Counted from the stretch's first letter, positions 42,694 to 51,780 are shown. The stretch is 64,000 nucleotides of DNA from Bog-1181 sp964565765 (GCA_964565765.1 CAZMGF010000007.1:1-64000), one strand, 5' to 3'. Program-made: numbers and translations. Notes: a model not told the origin generated them from the sequence alone.

Positions 42694-44778
42694 TTAATCC
42701 ATAACATTTTTGTCACCCGCGGACCCTTCCGGCAGCCCTATTATGGCCACTGATTCAACATTATAAAGCGGGTCTATTTCATTGTAGGAAATTATATTTA
42801 AATGGGGGATTATCCGCTCCGTCAGCTTTTTCAGGTGCATCCTCACATTGGGCGAGCACACCACCAGCGGCATCGGGCTCACCGAAAGAAGTTTTTCAAC
42901 CGCCGTGCCTATTGATTTCACGATTTTCTGCATAAGCGTCGGTTCTATGGAGTAAATCACGTCGTTATCAACCTGCCTTACGTTGTCCGTTATTATCTTT
43001 TCAAGATTGGGGTCCACCGCCACAACTGTAAGATGGTTCTTGCCGTTGTTAAACTGGCTGCAAATGGAGCGTGAAATTGCCTCCCTTATTATCTCCGTCA
43101 GCACATCGGTGTCCTTGATTTTCTTTCCGTTATTTGCCAGTGTTTCCAGAATGGTCTCGATATCCCGCACCGGTATCCTCTCCTTGAGCACATTTTTTAT
43201 CACCGCTTCCACGTCGCCGGCGTTCAATGTGTTTGGTATCAGGTCCTCGACAAGCGACGGGTTGTCCGCTTTAATAATATCTATCATCTGGGTAAGTTCC
43301 TTCCTGGTAAATACCTCGTGGGCGTATGACTTTATGACTTCTGTCAGGTGTGTGGCAAGCACAGATACCGAATCCACGACGGTGTACCCTGATGTCTCCG
43401 CTTTTATCCTCTCTTTTTCTATTATCCATATTGCCGGCAGGCCGAAAGTCGGCTCCTGTGTCGGAATCCCGTTTATTTTCGTTTTTATATCCTTATTTGA
43501 GGTCATGGCGAGAAAGTGGCCTATAAGTATCTCCCCCTGGGCCACTTCATTGCCTTTTATCTTTATGGAATACTGGTTTGTCGAGAGTTCGCTGTTGTCT
43601 TTCACCCTTATAAGCGGAAGAAGAAAGCCGAGCTCCTTTGAAACGTTTTCTCTCACCATCTTGAGCCGGTCCAGAAGGTTGCCCTTTTTATTTTCATCAA
43701 TGAGCGACAGCAGCCCGTAACCTATGTTCAATTCTATGGGATAGACCTTGATTATATTGTAAAGCGGGGGAATGCCGTCCTTCTTTTTTTCCTCCTTCGG
43801 ATCCTTGCGCTTTGCCGTTTCAGACGCCGCCTTTACCCTCATTGAAGCCATTGTCATCAGGACCGCCATGACAAGAAACGGAAGCACGGGTAATTTTGTA
43901 AAAAAACCGAGAGCGGCAAAAACATAGAGAAATCCGGCCACTATTTTTATTGCCTTTGGCTGCATGGATATCTGGGCGGTAAAATCTGATCCGAGGTCCG
44001 ATTTTGACGCGGCTCTTGTTACTATAACACCCATGGCTATTGAAACCACAAGCGCGGGAATTTGCGCCACAAGCCCCTCGCCGATTGTCAGTATCGTGTA
44101 TATCCTGGTTATTTCCAGCAGCGTCATACCTCCCCTTAAATAGCCCATCACCATGCCGCCTAGTATATTTATAAAAATTATTATTATTGCCGCAATTACG
44201 TTCCCCTTGACGAATTTTGAGGCTCCGTCCATGGCCCCGTAAAAATCCGCCTCATCCTCAACTTCCTTCCTCCTGCGCCTGGCTTCTTCGTTTGTTATCA
44301 GGCCGGCTGAGAGGTCCGCGTCAATGGACATCTGTTTTCCCGGCATGGCATCCAGAGTGAACCTGGCCGCGACCTCGGCTATCCTTTCCGCGCCCTTTGT
44401 TATAACGACAAACTGCACTATTGTTATTATAATAAACACCACGAGCCCGACTATAACGTTGCCGCCGACTACGAATTCGCCGAAGGCGGACACGACTGAT
44501 CCGGCGTTTCCGCTGAGCAATATCATCCTGGTGATTGATATATTCAGCGTCAGGTCAAGCAGCGTCATCACAAGCAGCACGCTGGGGAAGACCGAAAATT
44601 CAAGTGGGTTGCCGATATAGAGCGTTATCATCAGTATAAGCAGCGAAAGAGTGAAATTAATTACTATCAGGAAGCTTATCAGCGCGGGAGGCAGCGGGAT
44701 TATCATTATCAGAATCAGGCTGACAATCATTACCGCGACAGCTACGTCCCCCTGTTTAACGGCCTTTTTATCTTCCAT
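42694..44778 (-). CDS. flhA: Flagellar export gate protein FlhA
   Basis: 694 residues. FlhA forms the nonameric export gate that uses the proton gradient. The N-terminal half has about eight membrane helices and the FHIPEP-family core (NPLEFSVFPSVLLVMTLLDLTLNISITRMIL, GAERIAEVAARFTLDAMPGKQMSIDADLSAGLITNEEARRRR with the conserved gate Asp residues). The cytoplasmic half (from about residue 330) has PIELNIGYGLLSLID and TLTEVIKSYAHEVFTRKE-like FlhA_C features. It overlaps flhB by 11 bp. flhF and flhG, which often follow flhA, are not here. Confidence 0.97.
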   Translation of the reverse strand: MEDKKAVKQGDVAVAVMIVSLILIMIIPLPPALISFLIVINFTLSLLILMITLYIGNPLEFSVFPSVLLVMTLLDLTLNISITRMILLSGNAGSVVSAFGEFVVGGNVIVGLVVFIIITIVQFVVITKGAERIAEVAARFTLDAMPGKQMSIDADLSAGLITNEEARRRRKEVEDEADFYGAMDGASKFVKGNVIAAIIIIFINILGGMVMGYLRGGMTLLEITRIYTILTIGEGLVAQIPALVVSIAMGVIVTRAASKSDLGSDFTAQISMQPKAIKIVAGFLYVFAALGFFTKLPVLPFLVMAVLMTMASMRVKAASETAKRKDPKEEKKKDGIPPLYNIIKVYPIELNIGYGLLSLIDENKKGNLLDRLKMVRENVSKELGFLLPLIRVKDNSELSTNQYSIKIKGNEVAQGEILIGHFLAMTSNKDIKTKINGIPTQEPTFGLPAIWIIEKERIKAETSGYTVVDSVSVLATHLTEVIKSYAHEVFTRKELTQMIDIIKADNPSLVEDLIPNTLNAGDVEAVIKNVLKERIPVRDIETILETLANNGKKIKDTDVLTEIIREAISRSICSQFNNGKNHLTVVAVDPNLEKIITDNVRQVDNDVIYSIEPTLMQKIVKSIGTAVEKLLSVSPMPLVVCSPNVRMHLKKLTERIIPHLNIISYNEIDPLYNVESVAIIGLPEGSAGDKNVMD

Positions 44779-45835
44779 TTTTTTTCTCCCTTTCCATTTT
44801 ATAGATAAATACCAGCACTTTGGCCAGCGCCTTAAAAAGTTTAGGCGGAATGAACCGCCCTACATCGGTTGAAAAGTATATTGAACGGGTAAGCTCCGGG
44901 TTCTTTATCACCGGAACCCTGAATTCTTTGGCAATTTCCCTTATCCTGAGGGCCATAAGATCGGCGCCTTTTGCAAGCAGCCTCGGCGCCTTCATTCCCC
45001 GCTCATATTTTACAGCCACAGCGAAATGTGTCGGGTTAACCGTCACAAAAGTGGCTTTTTTAACCGATTCCATCATCGCGTGCCTGAGCTTGCGTTTGTG
45101 CCAGTTCCTGATCATACCTTTTGTCCTTAAGTCCCCTTCGGTCTGTTTGACCTCTTCCTTTATCTCTTCCCTGCTCATTTTAAGGTTGGACATATAGTCG
45201 TGCCTTTGCCATATATAATCGACTATGGCAAGCGCTATAAGAAAAACCACAATCTTTTTTATAATTTCCGTAAAAAGGTACGCGGCGAATTTAAGAACCG
45301 TATAAACATCGGCCCCGGAGAGGAGCATTATTTTTTCCTTTTCCGTCATGAATATATTCTGAAGTATGATAAAAACAATCGCTATCTTAAAAATTGCCTT
45401 GAGCAGTTCCACCCAGGAACGCATTGAAAACATCCTTGAAAAACCGTTTATGGGATTTATCTTTCCAAAATTTACCGACAGCGCCTTTTCCGCAAAAGAG
45501 AAGCCTGACTGCGCTATGCCGGAAAGAAACGCCAGCGCCAGCAGGGTTAAAAGGGCCGGCGTCACAGCGGTAAGGACATCCATGGCCCCGCCCGTTAGAA
45601 GCGAGTGCGCCCTGTCAAAATCAAGGGGTCTTCCGCTGCCGGCCGCGTCAATGCACCTGTAAAAGCTTTTTACCATAACCGACAGCATGGTTTTCGACGA
45701 AATAAAGACAACTGAAAGAAAACCAATCATCTGTATCACAGACGAAACTTCCGGGCTCCTGGCGGCCTCTCCCTTTTCCCTGGAATCCCGTATTTTCTTT
45801 GGTGTGGGCTTTTCTGTCTTGCTTGCATCGGCCAT
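44768..45835 (-). CDS. flhB: Flagellar export switch protein FlhB
   Basis: 355 residues. FlhB switches export from rod/hook to filament substrates by self-cleavage. The NPTH motif is at residues 267-270 (TVNPTHFAVAVKY). Four membrane helices precede it, and the basic start KTEKPTPKKIRDSREKGEAARSPEV is typical. The cytoplasmic domain ends with GRFIPPKLFKALAKVLVFIY. It lies between fliR and flhA with tight spacing. Confidence 0.97.
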   Translation of the reverse strand: MADASKTEKPTPKKIRDSREKGEAARSPEVSSVIQMIGFLSVVFISSKTMLSVMVKSFYRCIDAAGSGRPLDFDRAHSLLTGGAMDVLTAVTPALLTLLALAFLSGIAQSGFSFAEKALSVNFGKINPINGFSRMFSMRSWVELLKAIFKIAIVFIILQNIFMTEKEKIMLLSGADVYTVLKFAAYLFTEIIKKIVVFLIALAIVDYIWQRHDYMSNLKMSREEIKEEVKQTEGDLRTKGMIRNWHKRKLRHAMMESVKKATFVTVNPTHFAVAVKYERGMKAPRLLAKGADLMALRIREIAKEFRVPVIKNPELTRSIYFSTDVGRFIPPKLFKALAKVLVFIYKMEREKKNGR

Positions 45836-45837
45836 TA

Positions 45838-46614
45838 TTACCTCGCAAAGACGGCCAGAAGGCCGTTGATCTGTGTAAACATCCTGGCTATGATGTTCCT
45901 TATAATCTCGATGTCCATAGGCACCATTATAATGATAAGCATGAACGCCAGCATTATCTGCAGCGGTATTCCGACCATAAATACATTGAATTGCGGCATG
46001 GTCCTTGAAACTATTCCCATGCTGATATTTGACATAAAAAGGGTGACGGCCACAGGCGCCGCTATCAATACACCCGCCATAAAAATGGACCCTGAAGCTG
46101 TGGTAACTTTTTCAAGGACAGCCTGATTAAAAACAATCGGCTCCAAAACCGATATTTTCGCGAAGGAATAAACAATCCCTTTCAGTATGATAAGGTGCCC
46201 GTTTATGGCAAAGAACATTAACATTGCCATTATGTTGTAAAATTCCCCCCATACAGTAACCTGCTGTTCCATTGTCGGGTCGATAACATTGGCCATAGAA
46301 AACATGGTATTAAAACTTATCATGTCTCCCGCGGCCCTTACCGCCATGAAAGGCACCTGCGAAAAAAATCCAATAAAGAATCCTATAAATGCTTCTTTAA
46401 TTATATAGACGGCAAACATTATATTATCGGACAGGACAGGGGCCGCAATTGCCGGCGTTCCCATTATAACCACAAGCGATATCGCTCCGATTATAAATAT
46501 TTTGGCTATTCCGGGAAACCCCGTTGACCCGAACCCCGGAAATAATATTATTATGGCGCTGATCCTTACGGCCATAAGCGCATAAAATTTTAGTACAAGT
46601 ATTAATTCCTCCAC
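45838..46614 (-). CDS. fliR: Flagellar export gate protein FliR
   Basis: 258 residues, six or more membrane helices, and normal FliR length. With FliP and FliQ it forms the export pore. Recognisable parts: VRISAIIILFPGFGSTGFPGIAKIFIIGAISLVV near the start, and SFNTMFSMANVIDPTMEQQVTVWGEFYNIMAMLMFFAINGHLIILKGI in the middle. The C-terminal region FMVGIPLQIMLAFMLIIIMVP is the usual FliR end. It lies 7 bp after fliQ and 2 bp before flhB. Confidence 0.95.
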   Translation of the reverse strand: MEELILVLKFYALMAVRISAIIILFPGFGSTGFPGIAKIFIIGAISLVVIMGTPAIAAPVLSDNIMFAVYIIKEAFIGFFIGFFSQVPFMAVRAAGDMISFNTMFSMANVIDPTMEQQVTVWGEFYNIMAMLMFFAINGHLIILKGIVYSFAKISVLEPIVFNQAVLEKVTTASGSIFMAGVLIAAPVAVTLFMSNISMGIVSRTMPQFNVFMVGIPLQIMLAFMLIIIMVPMDIEIIRNIIARMFTQINGLLAVFAR

Positions 46615-46621
46615 ATGACCC

Positions 46622-46891
46622 TCACTTTACAAGGTCCGGAATGGACCTTATCAGATTTGTGGAAAAAGAAACCACCATCTGTATCATCCACGGCCCGAAA
46701 AATATTATACAGAGCAAAGATATAAGGATTTTCGGTACATAAGTAAGCGTCATTTCCTGAATTGATGTTACGGCCTGAAATATTGATATGGAAAGCCCCA
46801 GGATAAGTCCAATTACCATAATAGGAGAAATTGTTATAAATGTGACAATTGCGGCTGTTTTCAGTATCATAAGCACCTGCGAAGAGCCCAT
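46622..46891 (-). CDS. fliQ: Flagellar export gate protein FliQ
   Basis: 89 residues with two membrane helices, the standard FliQ form. Motifs: SPIMVIGLILGLSISIFQAVTSIQEMTLTYVPKILISL, which is the family signature. AAGGAGG precedes the ATG. It starts a new transcription unit in the otherwise contiguous fliO-P-Q-R order: a 255-bp gap upstream holds a sigma-54 promoter and two activator palindromes. Confidence 0.95.
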   Translation of the reverse strand: MGSSQVLMILKTAAIVTFITISPIMVIGLILGLSISIFQAVTSIQEMTLTYVPKILISLLCIIFFGPWMIQMVVSFSTNLIRSIPDLVK

Positions 46892-46940
46892 TTTTCCTCC
46901 TTATAATAAATATATTAAAATTATTGCATTTATACCATAT

Positions 46941-46957
46941 TGCACAAAGTATGCCGG
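46941..46957 (-). promoter_or_regulatory. Sigma-54 promoter of the fliQ-R-flhB-flhA-regulator operon
   Basis: Minus strand CCGGCATACTTTGTGCA: GG (46954-46955), 10 bp, GC (46942-46943). It lies 50 bp upstream of the fliQ ATG. Confidence 0.7.
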
Positions 46958-46994
46958 AGAATGTTGTATAAAAATAAGGGGTAATATTATTATA

Positions 46995-47010
46995 ATGGAA
47001 ACTTTTCCAT
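46995..47010. promoter_or_regulatory. Upstream activator palindrome, proximal
   Basis: ATGGAAA-CT-TTTCCAT, perfect 7-bp arms, centred about 72 bp upstream of the predicted start. Confidence 0.6.
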
Positions 47011-47017
47011 GCTCAAA

Positions 47018-47035
47018 TATGGAAACAATTCCATA
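47018..47035. promoter_or_regulatory. Upstream activator palindrome, distal
   Basis: TATGGAA-ACAA-TTCCATA, perfect 7-bp arms, centred 24 bp from the proximal site (about two helical turns) and about 96 bp upstream of the predicted start. Confidence 0.65.
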
Positions 47036-47146
47036 GTTTTTTATTTAATTTTGTATGCAGAAATTGGCGTTGATTATTAAGAAACTATATTATTGCATGT
47101 AATAATTCAGCTGCAGTCAGACCTTAATAACCCGCATTTGGTTTCG

Positions 47147-47944
47147 TCAATGAAAACTTTTCAGAAGGGCCTCTGTAACAAGCCTCCATCCGTCGATAAG
47201 TACAAAAAGAAGTATTTTAAAAGGCAGAGATATCATAATAGGCGGCAGCATCATCATTCCCATGGACATTAATATTGACGCGACTATCATGTCAACAACA
47301 AGGAAGGGTATATATAATATAAAGCCGATTTCGAATCCCACCTTCAGTTCGCTCAAAACAAAGGCCGGAGTCGCCACAAAAAATGATATGTCTTTGCGTG
47401 TTTTTGGTTTTTCCTTAACCATAGAAAGAAAAACCGAGAGGTCCTCGTCGCGGGTCTGGGAGAGCATGAATTTCTTCAGAGGCTGTGTTCCGCTGTCCAG
47501 GGCCTGCTCCCATGTTATCTGTTTTGCGTAATAAGGCTTAACCGCGTTCTCGTTTATCTGCTGTATCACAGGGAGCATGTTAAATATGGTGAGAAATACG
47601 GCGAAACCGACCAGCACCTGGCTGGGAGGCAGCGTCTGCAGCCCTATGCCCTGCCTTAATATGGTAAGGACTATTATTATCCTTATAAAAGATGTGCAAA
47701 GCACGAATATTGCCGGTGCCAGTGAAAGCACTGTAAGCACCACCAGCGCTTTTACGGCGCCGGATAATTCTTTTTCGCTTGACGGCTCGGCTATATTAAT
47801 GGCGACTGAATTTCCCCGGGAATTTACCATTCCGGAGCCGTTTGACGCCCCTACGCCCACGTTAAGATTCAACGAATCCGCGGCAAATGCCGGGGTAAAA
47901 AGCGCCATAATCGCCGCTGCAGCCAGCAATATCCTGGGGTTCAT
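47147..47944 (-). CDS. fliP: Flagellar export gate protein FliP
   Basis: 265 residues from the ATG at 47944, which overlaps the fliO stop (ATGA); an upstream extension lacks support. A cleavable signal (ILLAAAAIMALFTPAFA) is followed by the FliP core: LSLAPAIFVLCTSFIRIIIVLTILRQGIGLQTLPPSQVLVGFAVFLTIFNM, then EQALDSGTQPLKKFMLSQTRDEDL, PAFVLSELKVGFEIGFILYIPFLVVDMIVASILMSMGMMMLPP and a C-terminal LLFVLIDGWRLVTEALLKSF. It is the last gene of the long flgB-led operon. Confidence 0.97.
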   Translation of the reverse strand: MNPRILLAAAAIMALFTPAFAADSLNLNVGVGASNGSGMVNSRGNSVAINIAEPSSEKELSGAVKALVVLTVLSLAPAIFVLCTSFIRIIIVLTILRQGIGLQTLPPSQVLVGFAVFLTIFNMLPVIQQINENAVKPYYAKQITWEQALDSGTQPLKKFMLSQTRDEDLSVFLSMVKEKPKTRKDISFFVATPAFVLSELKVGFEIGFILYIPFLVVDMIVASILMSMGMMMLPPIMISLPFKILLFVLIDGWRLVTEALLKSFH

Positions 47945-48330
47945 CGCGTGCCGCCTTTTTTTGCCTTCTTCGCCTCTCCGAGCGTGTCGAGCAGTGTAAT
48001 TGAATCCCGGCAAATGGCAACAACATATTCCCTGCCTCTTGCCTCTATTATTGCGGCTTTCTTGTCCCCGAGTATGGTTTTTACCGACTTTAATTTTATC
48101 TCATCATTGAATGCCGCGGGGTTCAAATTGTACTTTTTCATTATTTTTACCGCGGCGTAAGCAAGCCCCGTCATCACGGCAAGCGCTACCAGTATTTTTA
48201 CCGCGTACACCGCGGTCAGGTAGCCTGTGCCTTTATATTCATAACCTGCGTCCTTTGCGGCGGGTACGGCTCCCAAACAAAATCCCGCCATAAGGGCCGT
48301 TATTAACAGGACCGCCGCTGTTTTTTTCAC
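47941..48330 (-). CDS. fliO: Flagellar biosynthesis protein FliO
   Basis: 129 residues. FliO helps assemble the FliP pore. Signal-like start (AAVLLITALMAGFCLG), one further membrane helix at about 38-62 (YLTAVYAVKILVALAVMTGLAYAAVKIM), then the small cytoplasmic domain (IKLKSVKTILGDKKAAIIEARGREYVVAICRDSITLLDTL) that defines FliO. It overlaps fliN and fliP by 4 bp each. Confidence 0.85.
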   Translation of the reverse strand: MKKTAAVLLITALMAGFCLGAVPAAKDAGYEYKGTGYLTAVYAVKILVALAVMTGLAYAAVKIMKKYNLNPAAFNDEIKLKSVKTILGDKKAAIIEARGREYVVAICRDSITLLDTLGEAKKAKKGGTR

Positions 48331-48668
48331 AGTTTTCCCGCCTTTATCGGGGCCCCTGCCGCAAGCTCGGTGATGCGTACGCCGTACTTCTCCCCTATCA
48401 CAACCACTTCACCCCGCGCGAACAGGTTTTCATTGATGTAAAAATCGACCGGTTCTCCGGCCACCTTGTCAAGTTCTATAACGGTCCCCACGTCAACGTT
48501 AAGCGCCTTTTCAAGGGTCATTTTTGTGTTGCCCAGCTCCACAGTCGCTCCCAGGGTTACATCAAGGATTTTTTCTATCTTTTCCCTTGTAATTGAATCC
48601 TTCGCCTGAGCCTGCTCCGGAGAGCTGTTTTCTATCTGCGCAAATTCAGCCTTTTTCACATCATCCAT
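48327..48668 (-). CDS. fliN: Flagellar motor switch protein FliN
   Basis: 113 residues. FliN forms the lower C ring with FliM and FliG. The SpoA/FliN domain is complete: EKILDVTLGATVELGNTKMTLEKALNVDVGTVIELDKVAGEPVDFYINENLFARGEVVVIGEKYGVRITEL. It overlaps fliM by 8 bp and fliO by 4 bp. No CheC-type domain (as in FliY) is attached. Confidence 0.96.
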   Translation of the reverse strand: MDDVKKAEFAQIENSSPEQAQAKDSITREKIEKILDVTLGATVELGNTKMTLEKALNVDVGTVIELDKVAGEPVDFYINENLFARGEVVVIGEKYGVRITELAAGAPIKAGKL

Positions 48669-49578
48669 TTTCTTTTCCTCCTTTTATGCAGGCGATAACC
48701 TTGACCGCCATTTTTTTTCCGCGTAATCCGGGCATCGCGAGAAATTTTGCCTTGCCTCCTATTGCAACGGTAAGGGGCTTGTATATGTCATGTTCGAGCG
48801 TCACGCAGTCCCCGGGCTGTATGTCAACCAGGTCCTTAAGCTTTATATTTATGCCGCTTAATACCACCTTGCATTCAACCGGCATATTTTTGAGCCTTCC
48901 CGCCTTTACTTCCATGGTTTCCTGACTGGAATTCTTTTTTTCCTGCTGGGGCGGTTTTTTTATCCCTTTTTTAAGGACTGGTTCAAGCAGGAACGAAGGG
49001 AACCCCATCACAAAACCACCCTGATTCTCCGCAAAATTTACATCAAAGTGTATTGTGGTGACAAGGTCGTCAACCATATGAATCTCAAAATTTTCCGCTT
49101 TTTTTATCACTTCCTTGATTTCAAAAGAGTACCTGAGGTTTTTTGGAAGGGCCCTTTCAAAATGTTTCAGTATCCTTTCACATGTCCTGAAAAGGATCCT
49201 CTCTTCCATGCCCGTAATCTCCTGGCGTTCCTCGCTTTTTTTTGAGTCGCCGCCCAGAAATCCGTCCGTCATAAGGTAGCTTAAATTCCTGTCTATCTGG
49301 ATGAATATTTCCCCTTCCATGCCCTCAATGCCAACCCTGGCTATTACGACCGGCATCTTTAGTTTCTTGGCCGCCTGGCCGAATTTATTGACGACAGTTT
49401 CCCTGTACTTTACGGCAAACGGCCTCTTAAAATGGCTTGAAAAAGCGAATGACAGCATTTCTGTAAAGCTCTCCGAAAGAAATTTTATAGACTTCAGTTC
49501 ATCCGGCTGCAGGAGTATGTTTGACTTAAAATCGTACAGCTTGACACCCGTGTCTTTTTTTTCCGCAAGCGCCATCAT
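48661..49578 (-). CDS. fliM: Flagellar motor switch protein FliM, short N-terminus
   Basis: 305 residues. The middle CheC-like domain (YDFKSNILLQPDELKSIKFLSESFTEMLSFAFSSHFKRP, then PVVIARVGIEGMEGEIFIQIDRNLSYLMTDGFLGG) and the SpoA domain at the C-terminus (NMPVECKVVLSGINIKLKDLVDIQPGDCVTLE) are present. The usual N-terminal peptide LSQxEIDALL, which binds phosphorylated CheY, is absent: the protein starts MALAEKKDTGVKLYDF, only about 15 residues before the core. No chemotaxis gene lies in the window. AGGAGGG precedes the tandem ATGs. Confidence 0.92.
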   Translation of the reverse strand: MMALAEKKDTGVKLYDFKSNILLQPDELKSIKFLSESFTEMLSFAFSSHFKRPFAVKYRETVVNKFGQAAKKLKMPVVIARVGIEGMEGEIFIQIDRNLSYLMTDGFLGGDSKKSEERQEITGMEERILFRTCERILKHFERALPKNLRYSFEIKEVIKKAENFEIHMVDDLVTTIHFDVNFAENQGGFVMGFPSFLLEPVLKKGIKKPPQQEKKNSSQETMEVKAGRLKNMPVECKVVLSGINIKLKDLVDIQPGDCVTLEHDIYKPLTVAIGGKAKFLAMPGLRGKKMAVKVIACIKGGKENG

Positions 49579-49594
49579 TTTTGCCCTCCTTTTT

Positions 49595-50131
49595 TTACTG
49601 CATCATCAGGGCGTTGAAATATATGTTCACTACCTTAATATCAGGATCCAGGTCGGCAATTGAGGCTATTATCTCCTGTTTCATGTTCTTTTTCCCGTCC
49701 GGCATGCTAAGCTGCTGTGTGGTATAGCTGCTAAGTTTCTCCAGTATTGTGTCCCTGTACATGGACTCTTTTTCCTTTATAGCCTTTTCGACTTCTTTTG
49801 CGTCCTTGACTTCCATTGTTATGTCGGTCTTAAGATACCTTGTGGCTTCCTTGTTTGCAAGGTTGACAATAAATTCACCCAGCTTGTAATACATTGTTTT
49901 TTCCTTTTCTTTCGCTTTTTCCTTAACCGGAAGGCTTCCGGGATCCTTTCCCGCCTCTTTTGCCGCAGCGGCACCGCCCTGATTCTGCGGCGCCATAAAC
50001 TTCACCGTCAGAAAAGACGACAGGAAAGCTCCGGCGACCATAATTCCAGCCAGTACCGCTATTCCCGGAAGTCCGCCCTTATTTTCCACCGGGACAATTT
50101 TTTCTTTTGGTTTCTGCGCCTCATCAGCCAT
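49595..50131 (-). CDS. fliL: Flagellar basal-body-associated protein FliL
   Basis: 178 residues. FliL surrounds the stator and supports torque. One membrane helix (LPGIAVLAGIMVAGAFLSSFLTV, about 23-45), a charged linker, and a periplasmic domain with MYYKLGEFIVNLANKEATRYLKTDITMEV, then the typical end KQEIIASIADLDPDIKVVNIYFNALMMQ. It lies between motB and fliM. Confidence 0.94.
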   Translation of the reverse strand: MADEAQKPKEKIVPVENKGGLPGIAVLAGIMVAGAFLSSFLTVKFMAPQNQGGAAAAKEAGKDPGSLPVKEKAKEKEKTMYYKLGEFIVNLANKEATRYLKTDITMEVKDAKEVEKAIKEKESMYRDTILEKLSSYTTQQLSMPDGKKNMKQEIIASIADLDPDIKVVNIYFNALMMQ

Positions 50132-50132
50132 T

Positions 50133-50942
50133 TCATTTACCTCCCCTGAATGTTTTTTTCATTACAGCAATCAATACCCTGTCGTTTTTTTCGTCGCCGC
50201 CTTTGCCGCCGAAAAGCGGCCGCCACTGCCCGTAACCGGTAAGCGAGAGCCTCTCCGGCTCAAGCATGCTTGTGTTCTGAAAAAAACTTATTACAGATAC
50301 CGCCCTTGCCGCCGACAGTTCCCAGTTATTTTTAAAAAGGCTCTCTGCGGGAGGCGTAGTGGAAGTATATCCTTCGACGGATATTTCATTTTTAAGCGGT
50401 TTCAGCATGCCCCCGATATCAGTAAGTATTGCCTTCGCGTCTTCCGTCAGCACGGCTTCACCCTGCCTGAAGAATATCTTGTCCGTTATGATTACGATAT
50501 AAATGTTCCCCTCTTTTTCCTTTATATCTATTATACCCTGCAGTTTTTTGTTCATTTTAAGGTCTATAAGCTGCTGCTTTAACTCGGAAAAAATCGCGTC
50601 ATTCGGGGATGTCCCGCTGGATTCACTGGTCATTTTGAATCCTCCGGTTTCTCCTTCCTTTTTACTTACAACAAAAGGCTGCACCGACATGTTTTTTTCC
50701 TCTGAAATCACGGTCTGCCCTTTTTTTCCCTCCATTTCTCCCATAAATCCGCTCTTGATGGAAAGGGCTATTTCCTTGAATTTCGCCAGATTAAGCACGG
50801 ACATTGAATACATCATTATAAAAAACGCAACAAGCAGCGTCATCATATCCGCGTATGTCAGGAGCCAGCGTTCTTCATTGTCATGATCATGGCTCTCTTC
50901 ATTGAGTCCGGATCCTCCGCCTGGCGGCGTTTGCGATGCCAT
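50133..50942 (-). CDS. motB: Flagellar stator protein MotB
   Basis: 269 residues. One membrane helix starting at about 27, with the proton-binding Asp32 in WLLTYADMMTLLVAFF. The C-terminal OmpA-like peptidoglycan-binding domain is present: FFRQGEAVLTEDAKAILTDIGGML, VEGYTSTTPPAESLFKNNWELSAARAVSVISFF and LSLTGYGQWRP. The N-terminus has His/Asp/Glu-rich residues (ESHDHDNEE). It follows motA by 25 bp. Confidence 0.95.
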   Translation of the reverse strand: MASQTPPGGGSGLNEESHDHDNEERWLLTYADMMTLLVAFFIMMYSMSVLNLAKFKEIALSIKSGFMGEMEGKKGQTVISEEKNMSVQPFVVSKKEGETGGFKMTSESSGTSPNDAIFSELKQQLIDLKMNKKLQGIIDIKEKEGNIYIVIITDKIFFRQGEAVLTEDAKAILTDIGGMLKPLKNEISVEGYTSTTPPAESLFKNNWELSAARAVSVISFFQNTSMLEPERLSLTGYGQWRPLFGGKGGDEKNDRVLIAVMKKTFRGGK

Positions 50943-50967
50943 ATTTTCTCCTTGTTATATTTTTATA

Positions 50968-51780
50968 TTATTTTGTATCTTTTGCCGGACTTTTCTTGCT
51001 TCTGCCCTCGTCCCTCTGCTTGGGCGCGATAAAGGACAAAAGCCGCTCCTCTATTATCCTGGGATTGTCCCCTGCCTGTATCGAAAGCAGGCCTTCAAGC
51101 ATGATCCTTCTTTCCGTAACTTCCTTGGCGCTTATCTTTTTCAGCTTATTGGCAAGTGGCAGATAAACAAGGTTTGCCATTGAAACGCCGTAAAGCGTCG
51201 CTATAAAAGCAGAAGCAATTGCCGGCCCCATTGTGGACGGATCCGACAGGCTGGAGAGCATATTCACCAGCCCCATGACGGTTCCTATTATTCCAAGGGT
51301 GGGCGAGAACCCTCCGAGCTTTGAGAAGAAATCCTGCGATTCCGCGTGCCTCTGCTTCAAAAACACTATGTCGGTCTCCATAATCAGCCTGATATGATTC
51401 ATATCAACACCGTCCACAAGCAGCTGGACCCCCTTGCGCATGAACTCATTTGTTATATTCTTTGTCTGTTTTTCAAGCACAAGCAATCCGTCACGCCTTA
51501 CCTGCCTTGAGAAATTCACCAGCGTTTTTATTATTTCCGGGTAATTTGCCTCGGTGTTAAAAAACGCCTTCTTGATATATGAAGGTATCGCCATGACCTC
51601 TTCTTTTGTCAGGCCTATCATGGCGGCCCCGAAGGTGCCGCCGAAGACAAGCAGGATCGGCCCCATTTTTACGAACATGGAGACATTTACGCCGGATCCG
51701 CCCTCCATCCCTTCAATAATCACCGAACCAATGAGGGAAGCCCATGCAAGGACAAGCCCCAGTGATGTGATGATGTCCAT
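50968..51780 (-). CDS. motA: Flagellar stator protein MotA
   Basis: 270 residues, four membrane helices. Family signatures: GPILLVFGGTFGAAMIGLTKEEV and KLGGFSPTLGIIGTVMGLVNMLSSLSDPSTMGPAIASAFIATLYGVSMANLVYLPLANKLK, with conserved Pro residues. The cytoplasmic loop is rich in charged residues (QTKNITNEFMRKGVQLLVDGVD). It lies 6 bp after the flbD/swrD gene; in many bacteria flbD also precedes motA. Confidence 0.95.
   Translation of the reverse strand: MDIITSLGLVLAWASLIGSVIIEGMEGGSGVNVSMFVKMGPILLVFGGTFGAAMIGLTKEEVMAIPSYIKKAFFNTEANYPEIIKTLVNFSRQVRRDGLLVLEKQTKNITNEFMRKGVQLLVDGVDMNHIRLIMETDIVFLKQRHAESQDFFSKLGGFSPTLGIIGTVMGLVNMLSSLSDPSTMGPAIASAFIATLYGVSMANLVYLPLANKLKKISAKEVTERRIMLEGLLSIQAGDNPRIIEERLLSFIAPKQRDEGRSKKSPAKDTK

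Noticed and set aside
42983..43720. 245-codon plus-strand frame opposite flhA
   Set aside because: Antisense shadow of flhA without a recognisable domain.
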